Position numbers and translations under genes: made by a program
Part shown: piece after piece, positions 13,084 through 21,596 of the stretch
Numbering within the stretch: position 1 is the stretch's first letter
Layout: the number at the start of each line of letters is the position of its first letter
NCBI GenBank assembly: GCA_046155505.1
Contig: JBJXFK010000327.1
Span: 1-30,370 of the forward strand
Length of the DNA stretch: 30,370 nucleotides
Source of the DNA: JBJXFK01 sp046155505
GTDB lineage: Bacteria; Planctomycetota; Phycisphaerae; UBA1845; Fen-1342
Reading direction: 5' to 3'
Notes under the pieces: model-generated
The model's database searches: none
The model's input: only the letters and a program-made list of their open reading frames with translations
What the model was told of the DNA's origin: nothing

Positions 13084-16029
13084 CTACGGTCGAGGATCTC
13101 GCCGCGATCGCAGCGATTCGGAGATCGACTCAGGAATGGGCGACGATTGCTCGAATCGGATGTCAACGTGCGTACTCTGGATGATCGGCGTTACGCGCAT
13201 CCCTGGTGGCAGACCCTGGGCGTCCACTCCGGCGAACGCACCCGACACTATCGCCGCAGTCAGCACGCGGTGCGTCTCGCCGATCGTCGGAGTGTGTCCG
13301 TTACCAAACGTGACGCGCAAGACTCCGGCGAGTATCGCCTCCGCATCGACGTCAACCTGACCGGTGGATCCTTGGGATGAACCATCGAGGATCTCGATTT
13401 CGAGCGTGGAGGACTCGCTACATTCAAAGTCTCTGAGGCTGCGAATAACCGAGCCTTGCCGCGACGCGATGAGGCCCGCGTTTGTGACCCCGTCCAGAAA
13501 CTCAACCGAGGAATCGAACAGTACGATCGTGCCATCGTTCGTGATGCGTTCGTCGATTCCGGTCCCGAACGTTCCCGTGGCCTCGCTGATCTGAATCAGT
13601 CCGCGATTGGCCCACTGTCGCGAGAAGTCAAACGTCGAATCCGGCCCGGTGATATTGATAGTTCCGCTGTCTGAGTTCGTGATGCGCGAAGAGAACGATG
13701 TGCTGACCACGAACTGCGCGCCCTGGCCGACATTCACCATCCCATCGTTCACCATCGCGAGCGACACGCGGACCCATTGGCCCGCGTGGCCGCATGCGAT
13801 TGTTCCGCGATTTACCAAGGCCGACGGTTCGTGGCTCGCAAACTCCACGCCGCCGCCTTGGATTACGCATTTGGGCGCGAGGATCAACTGCTTGTCGCCG
13901 CCCGCTTTTCGAACGGTCACACTCACGTTTTCGTCGAAGTTGATGTCGGACTCCCAAACTCGACCTCCCTGGAGATGGAGGTTCGCGTTTGGGCCCAGCA
14001 AAACCGGTCCGGCAATTGTGCTTTCACGATCGATATGCGCTTGGATGACAAACGGAGCGCCGCCTTCGCGGCGGAGATCGAGCGACGGTTCGACGTGCAC
14101 GTTTTCGAAAGTGACCTGCGTTCCGGCTCCCCCGGCGCTAGAGAACTGCAAGCCACCGCCGTCTTCGAATCGAACCGACCCGTTACGAAACGTCAAATTT
14201 TGGATGTTCAGCGCGTCCTGATTTTCGTCGAACACGATTTCGTTACCGAGCAAGTCAAGCGTGCCGGTGAGAGTCAGACTGCCGCGCGTCCGGGTGAGTG
14301 ACTCCAACGAATCCAGCCCATATGCGCCGCGAAAAGTGATCCGTGTGTCGGTCGCATCGATGACGCCCTCGCTCGACCAATTTCCGTCGAATTCGAGCGT
14401 GCCGCCGGTACTGCGAATCGCTCCCTTCGGACCGTTACGCCACGCGGCGGTCGACGAATGCCAGGGAGCGACCCCAATTCGCAATTGTCCGCCGAGCTGC
14501 TCGATCAAGCCGTGATTTTCGAATGTGTGTGGATCGATGATGGTGGATTCGCCGATGCCGGTTCGAATTATTCCGTAGTTGCTCACGCCCGCTGTGGCCT
14601 TCGGAAAACGTGAGCCGGTGGTGATCCGTAGCTGAGCGCCCTGAATGACTTGATTTGCCCCAAGCGTCAGAAGTCCGTCGCCATCGGCGGAGATACGATT
14701 GGGACTCGCGTTGCACTCGATCGTCACGTCGTCGAGAACGCGTTCGATGTCGACGTCGAAGTGAAATGCTCCGTCTGAACCGAAAAATCGGAGGGGGCCG
14801 CTTACTTCGGCATCCGCGGCGAATCGAACCGAAGCGGTACCGTGCAACTCAACCGGACCGTCGACGATGCAGCTTTCGACTCGCGACAAAGCACTCGTGA
14901 AGCGCATTGGGGCGGTCGCAGTTGCGGCGATTGTCCCGCCGCGAATCGTGCATGGCCCAAAATCTATGTTCGTTTCCGCAGACGATAGGGAAAGCACCGC
15001 GTCCTCGTTGTTCAGTTGACCAAGGACTTGAACGAATCCGCCGATGCCAACGAAACCGCCGAGGCTTGCGGTGTCATACTGACCGAGCAGCCGCGCGGTG
15101 GAAGATGCCACGTCGACTTGCCCCAAGTTAGCCCAGTTTCCACGAAACTCAATCGAACCACCGTCGACGTCGACTCGGCCGTTCGCGGCGTTGGTCCAGG
15201 TTGAGTCGTCGGCACCAATCACACACGTTGTGCCGTGGGTAGCGCGTACCACTCCGCAGTTCTCGAACGAGTCGATGTCGACTGTGAGGTTGCGACCCGG
15301 TGCGGCCGACACGATTGAGCCAGCGTTTACCAAACGACCGGGTCCGGTGACCATGCCGTGCCCCCGAATCACGCTATTCGGGCTCAGAAGCGCCTGGCCG
15401 CCGGCATTGACGCGGATCGTCGTCGGATCGGTCGCGCCCCCGAACAGAATCTCGTCGATTTCTATTGTCTGCTCGCCGTCGAGCTCGATGAAGCTCGACG
15501 AACCCGTGAGCAACATCCGACCATTGACGGAAATGCCGTCCGTGATTCGAACATGCGAACCGCCGCCGGCGAGCGACAAATCGCCGATCCACGTCACGCC
15601 GCGCAGGTGGTTGAGCGGGTGCGCGCCGATCGCGATCGTGCCGGGCGCGGCTTCCCAGATGCCGCCGTCGATTGTGCCGCCGACCAGGCTGAGCCGGCCT
15701 GCGAATAGCTGCGCCCGATCGATGACGCGTAGCGTGCCGCTCATCAAGCGCAGACTCGCGCGTTCGCTGTTGAGTCTCAATCGGGTGACTTCAGCATCGC
15801 CTGCGAGCGACACGACGTAGGGTAGATAGGCGATGGCGTCGATACGTGAATCGAACGTTTGTTCGGGTGTGTTTTGCGGAACTTGCCCGCCGGCCCAGTT
15901 GGTCGCGTCGAACCACGAGCCGCCGACGGTGTCGTTCCAGACCGCGACGGTTTGCCCAGTTGCAGCCGGGAGGGGGCAGCAGGCTGATACAAGGGCGGTT
16001 CCGAGCGGCACGATTCGCTGGTGTCGCAT
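13084..16029 (-). CDS. Large secreted beta-repeat (autotransporter-passenger-like) surface protein
   Basis: The 981-residue protein starts at 16029, where AGGAG lies 7 nt upstream and a signal peptide follows (PLGTALVSACC...AATGQ). An upstream frame extension lacks these features. The mature N-terminus VWNDTVGGSWFDATNWAGG is the start of the repeat type seen in many planctomycete surface proteins. The body is a long series of short Gly/Asn/Thr-rich strands with recurring phrases such as NRGTI, NHGLIEQ, NAGSIVS, NDGMVNVG and GTLEFDGNW, so a parallel beta-helix is likely. The last 100 residues (TGQVDVDAEAILAGVLRV...VSGAFAGV) form the closing domain common to such proteins. I see no autotransporter barrel, dockerin, PEP-CTERM or sortase signal, so the anchoring is unknown. 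Role probably adhesive or structural. Confidence 0.75.
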   Translation of the reverse strand: MRHQRIVPLGTALVSACCPLPAATGQTVAVWNDTVGGSWFDATNWAGGQVPQNTPEQTFDSRIDAIAYLPYVVSLAGDAEVTRLRLNSERASLRLMSGTLRVIDRAQLFAGRLSLVGGTIDGGIWEAAPGTIAIGAHPLNHLRGVTWIGDLSLAGGGSHVRITDGISVNGRMLLTGSSSFIELDGEQTIEIDEILFGGATDPTTIRVNAGGQALLSPNSVIRGHGMVTGPGRLVNAGSIVSAAPGRNLTVDIDSFENCGVVRATHGTTCVIGADDSTWTNAANGRVDVDGGSIEFRGNWANLGQVDVASSTARLLGQYDTASLGGFVGIGGFVQVLGQLNNEDAVLSLSSAETNIDFGPCTIRGGTIAATATAPMRFTSALSRVESCIVDGPVELHGTASVRFAADAEVSGPLRFFGSDGAFHFDVDIERVLDDVTIECNASPNRISADGDGLLTLGANQVIQGAQLRITTGSRFPKATAGVSNYGIIRTGIGESTIIDPHTFENHGLIEQLGGQLRIGVAPWHSSTAAWRNGPKGAIRSTGGTLEFDGNWSSEGVIDATDTRITFRGAYGLDSLESLTRTRGSLTLTGTLDLLGNEIVFDENQDALNIQNLTFRNGSVRFEDGGGLQFSSAGGAGTQVTFENVHVEPSLDLRREGGAPFVIQAHIDRESTIAGPVLLGPNANLHLQGGRVWESDINFDENVSVTVRKAGGDKQLILAPKCVIQGGGVEFASHEPSALVNRGTIACGHAGQWVRVSLAMVNDGMVNVGQGAQFVVSTSFSSRITNSDSGTINITGPDSTFDFSRQWANRGLIQISEATGTFGTGIDERITNDGTIVLFDSSVEFLDGVTNAGLIASRQGSVIRSLRDFECSESSTLEIEILDGSSQGSTGQVDVDAEAILAGVLRVTFGNGHTPTIGETHRVLTAAIVSGAFAGVDAQGLPPGMRVTPIIQSTHVDIRFEQSSPIPESISESLRSRRDPRP

Positions 16030-16178
16030 GGCGTACTCCTGCAAGACCAAGTTCATCGTGAAGGACTGTAGTCGAGTGCGCGTTGGGACAAAAGGGAAAT
16101 CTGGGGCTACTTTCGGGCGATCGGGCGGGGCGTTTGCGATGCAAGTTGGTGCGAGAATTTCCGCGTGCGCGCGGGCAT

Positions 16179-17321
16179 TCACGCATCCAACAACTTCCGC
16201 GCAATCACCAACCTCTGAATCTCGCTCGTTCCCTCATACAGCTCCGTGATCTTCGCGTCGCGCATGAACCGTTCCGCCGGGTAGTCCTGGCAATAGCCAT
16301 ATCCGCCGTAGACCTGCACCGCCATGTTTGTCACGCGGCTCGATAGTTCGCTGGCGAACAGCTTGGCCTGCGCCGCTTGCCGGCCGAAAGCCTGTTTGTG
16401 CTGCTTGAGCCATGCGGCGTGTCGGGCGAGCAGGCGGGCGGCGTGGATGCCGGTACACATGTCGGCGAGTTTCCACTGGATTGCCTGAAAATCGCCGATG
16501 GGACGATTGAACTGCACGCGCTGCTTGCTGTAGCCGAGCGCCGCGTCGAACGCCGCCTGGCTGATGCCGATGGCCTGCGACGCGACGCCGATGCGGCCGC
16601 CGTCGAGTGTGGCCAGCGCGACGGGCAGTCCGCGGCCGCGTTCGCCGAGCAGGTTTTCTTTGGGCACGATGCAATTTTCAAAGATTAGTTCGGCGGTGCT
16701 GCTGGCTTTCAGGCCCATCTTCTTTTCGAGCTTGCCGACGCGCCAGCCGGGCATGTCGCGATCGACGATGAACGCCGACATGCGGCGTTTCGGATTGTCG
16801 GCATCGGTGACGGCGAACAGAATGACGACGTGCGCCTCGGCCCCGTTGGTGACGAAGCACTTGGTGCCGTTGATGTGCCAGCCGTCGGATTTTTCGACGG
16901 CCATGCAGCGGGCCGCGCCGGCATCGCTGCCGCTGCCCGGCTCGGTGAGCGAGAAGCAGCCGATCCACTCGCCGGTGGCGAGTTTGGGCAGGTATCTCTG
17001 CTTTTGTGCGGGCGTGCCGAAGCTGAGAATTGGATCGACGCAGAGCGAGTGGTGGGCGGACATGAGAATGCCGGTCGCGGCACACGCCCGCGAGAGTTCC
17101 TCGACGGCCATGATGTAGGAGGGCACATCGAGGCCCGCGCCGCCGAATTCGCTGGGCACGTACATGCCGAGCATGCCCATCTCGGCGAGTTGCGGGATCA
17201 GGCCGTCTTCGAAGCGGCCATGCTGGTCGCGCCATTCGGCTTTTGGCGCGACGGCTTCGTCGCAGAAGCGGCGAATGGCGGATTGGAGTTCGAGTTGGTC
17301 GGAGGTGAGGTTGAAGTTCAT
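16179..17321 (-). CDS. Acyl-CoA dehydrogenase (short/medium-chain type)
   Basis: The 380-residue FAD enzyme removes hydrogens from C2-C3 of an acyl-CoA, the first step of beta-oxidation, passing electrons to ETF. Family signatures are complete: CFSLTEPGSGSDA (flavin and substrate binding), NGTKCFVTNG, FENCIVPKENLLG, QVYGGYGY and the catalytic base E363 in ELYEGTSEIQR. The start at 17321 is chosen because MNFNLTSDQ is the normal family N-terminus; a longer frame begins 22 codons upstream. Chain length is not certain, but the architecture is that of butyryl-CoA dehydrogenase. It is last in a minus-strand run of dehydrogenase, HicB-like, HicB-like, dehydrogenase, starting 31 nt after the preceding gene. 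Confidence 0.93.
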   Translation of the reverse strand: MNFNLTSDQLELQSAIRRFCDEAVAPKAEWRDQHGRFEDGLIPQLAEMGMLGMYVPSEFGGAGLDVPSYIMAVEELSRACAATGILMSAHHSLCVDPILSFGTPAQKQRYLPKLATGEWIGCFSLTEPGSGSDAGAARCMAVEKSDGWHINGTKCFVTNGAEAHVVILFAVTDADNPKRRMSAFIVDRDMPGWRVGKLEKKMGLKASSTAELIFENCIVPKENLLGERGRGLPVALATLDGGRIGVASQAIGISQAAFDAALGYSKQRVQFNRPIGDFQAIQWKLADMCTGIHAARLLARHAAWLKQHKQAFGRQAAQAKLFASELSSRVTNMAVQVYGGYGYCQDYPAERFMRDAKITELYEGTSEIQRLVIARKLLDA

Positions 17322-17352
17322 GGTCGATTCTCGATCGGTACGGTTCGGGTAA

Positions 17353-17565
17353 CTATCTTTGCGGCGCGCGAACGTGCGACTCTTCAATCGGCTCCAACAT
17401 CACGCGGCTCGCGTCGCGCAAGTTCGCTGTCGCCGACGCGATGCTGGGTCCTTGCGTCAATGCGCCCGGGACATCCGCGCTGGATGCGACCCAGGCGGAT
17501 TCGCACCGGATGAAATTGGCGACGAATTGCCGACCATCGACGCGGATTTTCGCTGCTCGTTGCAT
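17353..17565 (-). CDS. HicB-like/UPF0150 small protein (orphan antitoxin-like)
   Basis: The 70-residue protein has an AAGGG ribosome site upstream of its ATG. The core AWVASSADVPGALTQG followed by ANLRDASRVMLE fits the HicB/UPF0150 pattern, in which a strand pair ends at a P-G turn, then a T-x-G motif and a helix of the type ALANLRDA. Classical members neutralise the HicA RNase. I find no HicA-like frame nearby. It lies 48 nt downstream of a second HicB-like gene and 31 nt upstream of an acyl-CoA dehydrogenase gene, on the same strand. No DNA-binding domain is present. The match is weaker than for the upstream gene, so it may be a diverged duplicate. Confidence 0.6.
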   Translation of the reverse strand: MQRAAKIRVDGRQFVANFIRCESAWVASSADVPGALTQGPSIASATANLRDASRVMLEPIEESHVRAPQR

Positions 17566-17613
17566 GCGTCGCCCTTTTCTCGTCGCAAGTGCGTTTCGTG
17601 CCGGTTATGTCTG

Positions 17614-17820
17614 CTACGCGAAGAGCAATCGCCCCTTCGGCTCCGGAATCGGTCGGCCTAGTTCGCGAGCGGTCGCAATCCACTCCTTGGCGATTCGCTC
17701 GACGTTTTTCAGTGCGAGTTGTCGCGTCTTTCCGTCCGCGGCGCAGCCGGGGAGTTCCGGCACTTCAGCGACAAACGCGCCGTCACCTGCCGACCAATAG
17801 AGCAGTATTGCGTACTTCAG
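17614..17820 (-). CDS. HicB-family antitoxin-like protein, apparent CTG start
   Basis: I translated this 68-residue gene by hand. It reads KYAILLYWSAGDGAFVAEV then PELPGCAADGKT, ALKNVERIAKEWIATA and ends ELGRPIPEPKGRLLFA, a full-length match in pattern to the short HicB (COG1598/UPF0150) antitoxin family. No ATG, GTG or TTG is available: the frame is closed upstream by the TAG stop of the preceding dehydrogenase gene, and the only plausible initiator is CTG at 17820-17818. A GGGGA Shine-Dalgarno lies 6 nt before that CTG, which supports real initiation there, perhaps at a reduced rate. An ATC codon two codons upstream is the alternative. The gene is intact otherwise. No HicA toxin gene is adjacent. 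It sits 72 nt after one dehydrogenase gene and 48 nt before the second HicB-like gene. Confidence 0.85.
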   Translation of the reverse strand: MKYAILLYWSAGDGAFVAEVPELPGCAADGKTRQLALKNVERIAKEWIATARELGRPIPEPKGRLLFA

Positions 17821-17892
17821 GTTGATTCCCCGGAATCGCCGCGTTTCGACGGTACGGAGTTCGCCAAATCGGCGAACGTGAACACCGCCCGC

Positions 17893-19047
17893 CTACGCCG
17901 CACCCGCCGCCAGCAACTCCCTCGCAATAATGATCCGCTGAATCTGACTGCTGCCCTCGCCGATTTCGCACAGCTTGGCATCGCGCATGTACCGCTCGAC
18001 CGGGATGTCCTTCGTATAGCCATACCCGCCGTGAATCTGGATCGCGTTCATGCACGCCTTGGTGGCGATTTCGCTGGCGAACATTTTGGCGGTCGAGCTC
18101 TTGATGCGGTCGCTGTTGCCGCCGTCGAGTGTGATCGCCGCGTCCCAGACCATGAGCCGGGCGGCGTCGATTTCGGTCGCCATGTCGGCCAGCATGAACT
18201 GAATCGCCTGCTGATCCGACAACGGCTTGCCGAATGCCATGCGCTGCTTCACATACGACAGCGACTCTTCGAGCGCCCCGCGTGCCAGCCCGACCGACAG
18301 CGCGCCGATGCCGACGCGCCCGCGCTCCAGCACCTTCAGCGCATCGACATAGCCCATGTTGTATTCGCCGCAGAGCGCTTCGGGGCCGACGTGTACATCT
18401 TCCAAATTCAGCACGACCGTGTCCGAGCAACGCATGCCCAGCTTGTCTTCCTTGGTGCCGATGCTGAAGCCTTTCGCGTCGCGCTCGACGAGAAACGCCG
18501 AGATGCCCTTGCCCTTTTTCTCCGGCTCGGTGATTGCGGTGATGACATACAGCCCGGCCCGCGCGCCGTTGGTGATGAACTGCTTGTGCCCGGTGATGCG
18601 CCAGCCGTTGCCGTCTTTCACGGCTTTGGTGGTCATCGCCGCCGCGTCGCTGCCGCAGCCGGGTTCGGTCAGGCCCCACGCGCCGATGATTTCGCCGGTC
18701 GCGAGTTTCGGGAAATACTTCGCCTTCTGCGCGTCGTTGGCGGCGATCAGCATGTGCGCGATGCACAGGCCGTTGTGAGCGGCGAGGAACAGGGCGGTGC
18801 CGCCGCACTGGCGAGCGACCTCTTCCATGATGACCGAATTGGCGAGATAGCCGAGTCCGCTGCCGCCGAGTTCGGGGGCGATCATCGGCCCGAGCAGTCC
18901 GATCTCGGCCATCTTTTTGGTGACCGATTCGGGTAGCCATTGGTCGGCGTCCCACTGGCGGGCGTAGGGTCGAATCTCGCGCGCGGCGAACTCGCGAACC
19001 ATGTCTCGCAAAGCGACGATATCTTCCGGCAGATCAAAGCTCATCAT
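17893..19047 (-). CDS. Acyl-CoA dehydrogenase
   Basis: The 384-residue FAD-dependent dehydrogenase is a second complete member, clearly diverged from the gene at 16179. Signatures are GAWGLTEPGCGSDAAA, GHKQFITNGARAG, NLEDVHVGPEALCGE, QIHGGYGYTKD and the catalytic glutamate E363 in EIGEGSSQIQR. Most family members have TSEIQR at this point; SSQIQR is a mild change beside the base, not at it. It should feed electrons from an acyl-CoA into ETF. Two adjacent ATGs (19047 and 19044) follow a GAAGG ribosome site. It is first in the run of four minus-strand genes ending at 16179, so the two dehydrogenases may act on different chain lengths or branched substrates; that is inference. Confidence 0.93.
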   Translation of the reverse strand: MMSFDLPEDIVALRDMVREFAAREIRPYARQWDADQWLPESVTKKMAEIGLLGPMIAPELGGSGLGYLANSVIMEEVARQCGGTALFLAAHNGLCIAHMLIAANDAQKAKYFPKLATGEIIGAWGLTEPGCGSDAAAMTTKAVKDGNGWRITGHKQFITNGARAGLYVITAITEPEKKGKGISAFLVERDAKGFSIGTKEDKLGMRCSDTVVLNLEDVHVGPEALCGEYNMGYVDALKVLERGRVGIGALSVGLARGALEESLSYVKQRMAFGKPLSDQQAIQFMLADMATEIDAARLMVWDAAITLDGGNSDRIKSSTAKMFASEIATKACMNAIQIHGGYGYTKDIPVERYMRDAKLCEIGEGSSQIQRIIIARELLAAGAA

Positions 19048-19116
19048 GAGTCATGTACCTTCGTATGCAAGCGGCCAGATGCGAGCAAGTCGATTGGCGG
19101 ATGTTAGTCGGGAGGC

Positions 19117-19249
19117 GGGGCGCGGGGAACGGGGCGCGGCGCGCGGGGAACGGGGCGCGGGGAACGGGGCGCGGGGAACGGGGACCAGGGATTAGGGTTC
19201 GGGATTAGGGAATGCAGATTGGGGAACAAGGAATGGGAACAGGGAACAG
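19117..19249. repeat. 19-unit heptamer array
   Basis: This is an unbroken 7-bp register for 133 bp. It starts as alternating GGGGCGC and GGGGAAC, passes through GGGGACC, AGGGATT, AGGGTTC, GGGATTA and GGGAATG, and ends in GGAACAG units. The word changes along the array but the period does not slip. It occupies part of the 405-nt gap between the divergent dehydrogenase and arginase genes. The rest of the gap shows no gene. Confidence 0.85.
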
Positions 19250-19393
19250 AAGGACATCGGAGTCTCACCGACGTTGCACGGTGGAGAATCGGCCGGTTTT
19301 GTTGTGAATTCGCTCGATCGGCCCACCTAGCGAATCGTGCGGACGTGGGCTAGTCTTTGGCGTGCGCCACGAGGTGGCGTGTCCGTCGTCGCC

Positions 19394-19449
19394 GAGCACT
19401 TTGCATTGAGCACTGCCTGCTAGGCACTAGGCACTAGACACTAGGCACT
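19394..19449. repeat. Eight-unit heptamer array directly before the arginase start codon
   Basis: The units are GAGCACT, TTGCATT, GAGCACT, GCCTGCT, AGGCACT, AGGCACT, AGACACT and AGGCACT, followed by CAC and the ATG at 19453. No other ribosome-binding sequence is present. The AGG of the last unit lies 7 nt before the ATG, so the array itself may supply the Shine-Dalgarno. Confidence 0.8.
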
Positions 19450-19452
19450 CAC

Positions 19453-20358
19453 ATGGCCGGTAAGACAATCAAACTCCTCGGCATTCAAGCCGGCCAGGGC
19501 GGGAAACGCCTCGGTGCCCAGGACGGCCCGTGGATGCTGCGCGAGTTCGGCCTCGTGCAACAACTCACCGACCTCGGCCACCAGGTCGAAGACCTCGGCG
19601 ACATTCCCGGCATTCACGCGACGCGATATTCGGTCACCGGCGACGCGAGCCTGAACAACCTGCCGGTGATCCTGCAAATCAACCGCCATACGCACGCTTG
19701 CGTGCTCGGCACGTTGCGTAAAGACCCGAATGCGTTCCTGCTGGTCGTCGGCGGCGATCATAGTCTCGCCATCGGCACGCTCGCGGGGCTGGCCGATAGC
19801 TGTAAACGTCTGGGGATTCTCTGGTTAGACGCTCATGCCGACTTCAATGACCCCGGCTCCAGTCCATCGGGAAACATTCATGGCATGAGCCTCGCCGTCG
19901 CGTGCGGTATCGGCAATCGCGACCTGCGCAGCATCGCCGACCGCGACCCAATGCTCGACGAAACCGATGTGTACCTCCTAGGCGTGCGCGACATCGACCC
20001 CGGCGAGCAGGAGAACCTCGACGAGGCGAATGTAACCGCATTGACCGTAAAGGGTTGGCGCAAGGCCAGTCTGGTGCAGACGGTGCTCGACGCGGCCAAC
20101 TCGCTGCGCACGCGCTGCGACCATATTCACCTGAGCTTTGATATTGACGTGCTCGACCCGGCCGACGCCCCAGCGACCGGCACGCCCGTCCCCGGCGGAC
20201 TCTCCGCCGACGAAGCCCGCCAGGTGCTCAAGGCGCTGGGCGAGAACGGCCTGATCAACTCGGCCGAGTTTGTGGAATACAACCCGGAGCTGGACGCGGA
20301 CGACCGGACGGGGAAGCTGACGATGGAACTGCTGGCGGCGTTTTTTGGTGGTGCATAG
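19453..20358 (+). CDS. rocF: Arginase
   Basis: The 301-residue manganese ureohydrolase has every metal ligand: H103 in VVGGDHS, D126/H128/D130 in WLDAHADFN, and D230/D232 in SFDIDVLDP. The loop SSPSGNIHGMSLA (residues 136-148) matches arginase specificity for L-arginine rather than the agmatinase pattern, and TGTPVPGGL follows the second motif as in arginases. It converts arginine to ornithine and urea in the cytoplasm. Length is normal. The start at 19453 is fixed by the family N-terminus (IKLLGIQAGQGG). Just upstream is a heptamer array and no independent ribosome site. No urease or ornithine gene is in the window. Confidence 0.94.
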   Translation: MAGKTIKLLGIQAGQGGKRLGAQDGPWMLREFGLVQQLTDLGHQVEDLGDIPGIHATRYSVTGDASLNNLPVILQINRHTHACVLGTLRKDPNAFLLVVGGDHSLAIGTLAGLADSCKRLGILWLDAHADFNDPGSSPSGNIHGMSLAVACGIGNRDLRSIADRDPMLDETDVYLLGVRDIDPGEQENLDEANVTALTVKGWRKASLVQTVLDAANSLRTRCDHIHLSFDIDVLDPADAPATGTPVPGGLSADEARQVLKALGENGLINSAEFVEYNPELDADDRTGKLTMELLAAFFGGA

Positions 20359-20617
20359 CGAGCGGCGCGGCAGTGCGGCAGTGCGGTCGCTCGGGCTTGA
20401 AAAGAGTGGCCTGATTCGTGCGCGAAGGTGCGAGTGCTCGCTGCACAGCGCATGACTCGCCGCGCGCCACCAGCCACTCGAACATTCCGGCGATTGCAAT
20501 CGTCGGCGCGAATCCCATCGCCGTGGCGACGTTGGGTCGTGCGACGATCAGCACGAACACTGCATCGAGCCCGCCGCTCGCGCCAATCCCGAGGACGACA
20601 GAGATGACCCACCGCAA
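20255..20617 (-). other. Weak membrane-protein-like frame, possible gene remnant
   Basis: The frame begins at a TTG and its first 60 residues are hydrophobic, with two possible membrane segments (WVISVVLGIGASGG... and FAPTIAIAGMFEWLV) and mostly G/C third codon positions. After that the sequence becomes random-looking and runs over 100 nt into the arginase gene. No ribosome site or family match is apparent. It may be a decayed fragment or chance. The plus strand of the 20359-20839 gap shows nothing I would call a gene. Confidence 0.2.
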
Positions 20618-20839
20618 TCTGGCGAATCGCGTGGCTTGCTAACAATCGAGTTCTTACGCTGGCGGCCAGCTGGCAGCGTGGCGAGGATCGTGCAGAAAAA
20701 AAGCCCGCCGTTCGCCCGCACTGGAATCCCGTGGACGGACGTTGGATTTCGTGTTCAAGCGCGTGCGCAATCGCGTTCCGAACCGAAACCGCAGCCGTCA
20801 CCAGCGGTACGTTACCGATGAATCCAATAGGAGAACGCC

Positions 20840-21247
20840 ATGCGATCAAAGCTCTCGCCGTCGTCGAGTCACGCTTGGACCGTGGGCACGCTCGTAGCTC
20901 TTGCCGTGCTGATCGCTACCGTGCCACTCGCGTTTGCACGCGGCCAGGCGCACGACCGCCGGGCGCGGTGGGAGTATGCGACGCTGGTGCGGCAGCATCA
21001 GCCGGGGCAGCGGGGGGAGCGGTGGTCGTTTGCGTCGGGGGAACAGCGGATCAATGCTGCGCCGCTCGACGAGCTGTATCAGAAATTCCGCGTGGACAAC
21101 CCCGAGACCGCGAGCGAGGTAAGCGTACTCAACAAGCTCGGCGAGGATGGCTGGGAACTGGTTTCGCACGCGGCGGTGAGTGTCGACGCCGAGGAAGCGG
21201 GGCCGGCCGGTGTGATGGAGCGGTTTTTGTTCAAGCGCGGACGGTGA
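20840..21247 (+). CDS. Membrane-anchored or secreted DUF4177-like small protein
   Basis: The 135-residue product begins after an AGGAG site 6 nt upstream. An N-terminal hydrophobic segment (TLVALAVLIATVPLAFA, residues 17-33) is a signal peptide or anchor. The rest resembles DUF4177-type domains: WEYATLV near the start of the domain, then LNKLGEDGWELVS and a closing FLFKRGR. The function of that domain is unknown. Between these motifs lies a charged insert with no recognisable feature. It is followed by repeat arrays, with no operon partner on the plus strand. Confidence 0.68.
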   Translation: MRSKLSPSSSHAWTVGTLVALAVLIATVPLAFARGQAHDRRARWEYATLVRQHQPGQRGERWSFASGEQRINAAPLDELYQKFRVDNPETASEVSVLNKLGEDGWELVSHAAVSVDAEEAGPAGVMERFLFKRGR

Positions 21248-21266
21248 GGCGGCGGAGAGATTGAGC

Positions 21267-21338
21267 GACGCAGGGACGAAGCGACGAAGCGACGAAGCGA
21301 CGCAGCGACGCAGCGACGCAGGGACGAAGCGGCGAAGC
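21267..21338. repeat. Nine-unit octamer array
   Basis: The 8-mers GACGCAGG, GACGAAGC (three times), GACGCAGC (twice), GACGCAGG, GACGAAGC and GGCGAAGC run without slipping. The array begins 20 nt after the stop codon of the DUF4177-like gene. It is one of the octamer arrays, with those at 5622 and 9775. Confidence 0.82.
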
Positions 21339-21362
21339 CGGAGAGCCAGCGCGGTGCGAAAG

Positions 21363-21557
21363 ACGGGGAACGGGGAACAGGGAACGGGGAACAGGGAACA
21401 GGAAACGGTGAACAGGAAACGAGGGAATCGTCGCGACGAAGTTCAGCCGGGCCGGGCCGGGCAGCAACGGCGCTCGTCGAACCGCTCGTCGATCGGCGGC
21501 GGTAGCCGTTTGCTGTTTCCCGTTTCCCGTTCGCCGTTTCCCGTTCGCTGTTTCCCG
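21363..21557. repeat. Two heptamer arrays in opposite orientation
   Basis: The left array (21363-21425) has nine units of the ACGGGGA/ACAGGGA/ACAGGAA type. The right array (21509-21557) has seven units of the TTTCCCG/TTCGCTG type. The right array's units resemble the reverse complement of the left's, so a long imperfect hairpin around an 83-nt centre is possible. The centre shows no gene. Confidence 0.8.
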
Positions 21558-21596
21558 GCGAACGGCCCGATTTTTTGACCGAAAACGGGTCGCAGA

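Noticed and set aside
17384..17683. Possible HicA toxin overlapping the HicB-like genes
   Set aside because: The frame has no HicA features (no GSH motif, wrong composition) and is a shadow of the HicB-like genes.
17719..18936. 405-residue plus-strand frame opposite the acyl-CoA dehydrogenase
   Set aside because: Antisense shadow of a clear enzyme gene.
19117..19249. CRISPR-like or telomere-like array (GGGATTAGGG)
   Set aside because: There are no spaced direct repeats; the GGGATTA words are part of a 7-bp-period array.
20127..20849. Long minus-strand frame opposite arginase
   Set aside because: It is a shadow of the arginase gene plus Arg-rich spacer sequence, with no motif.
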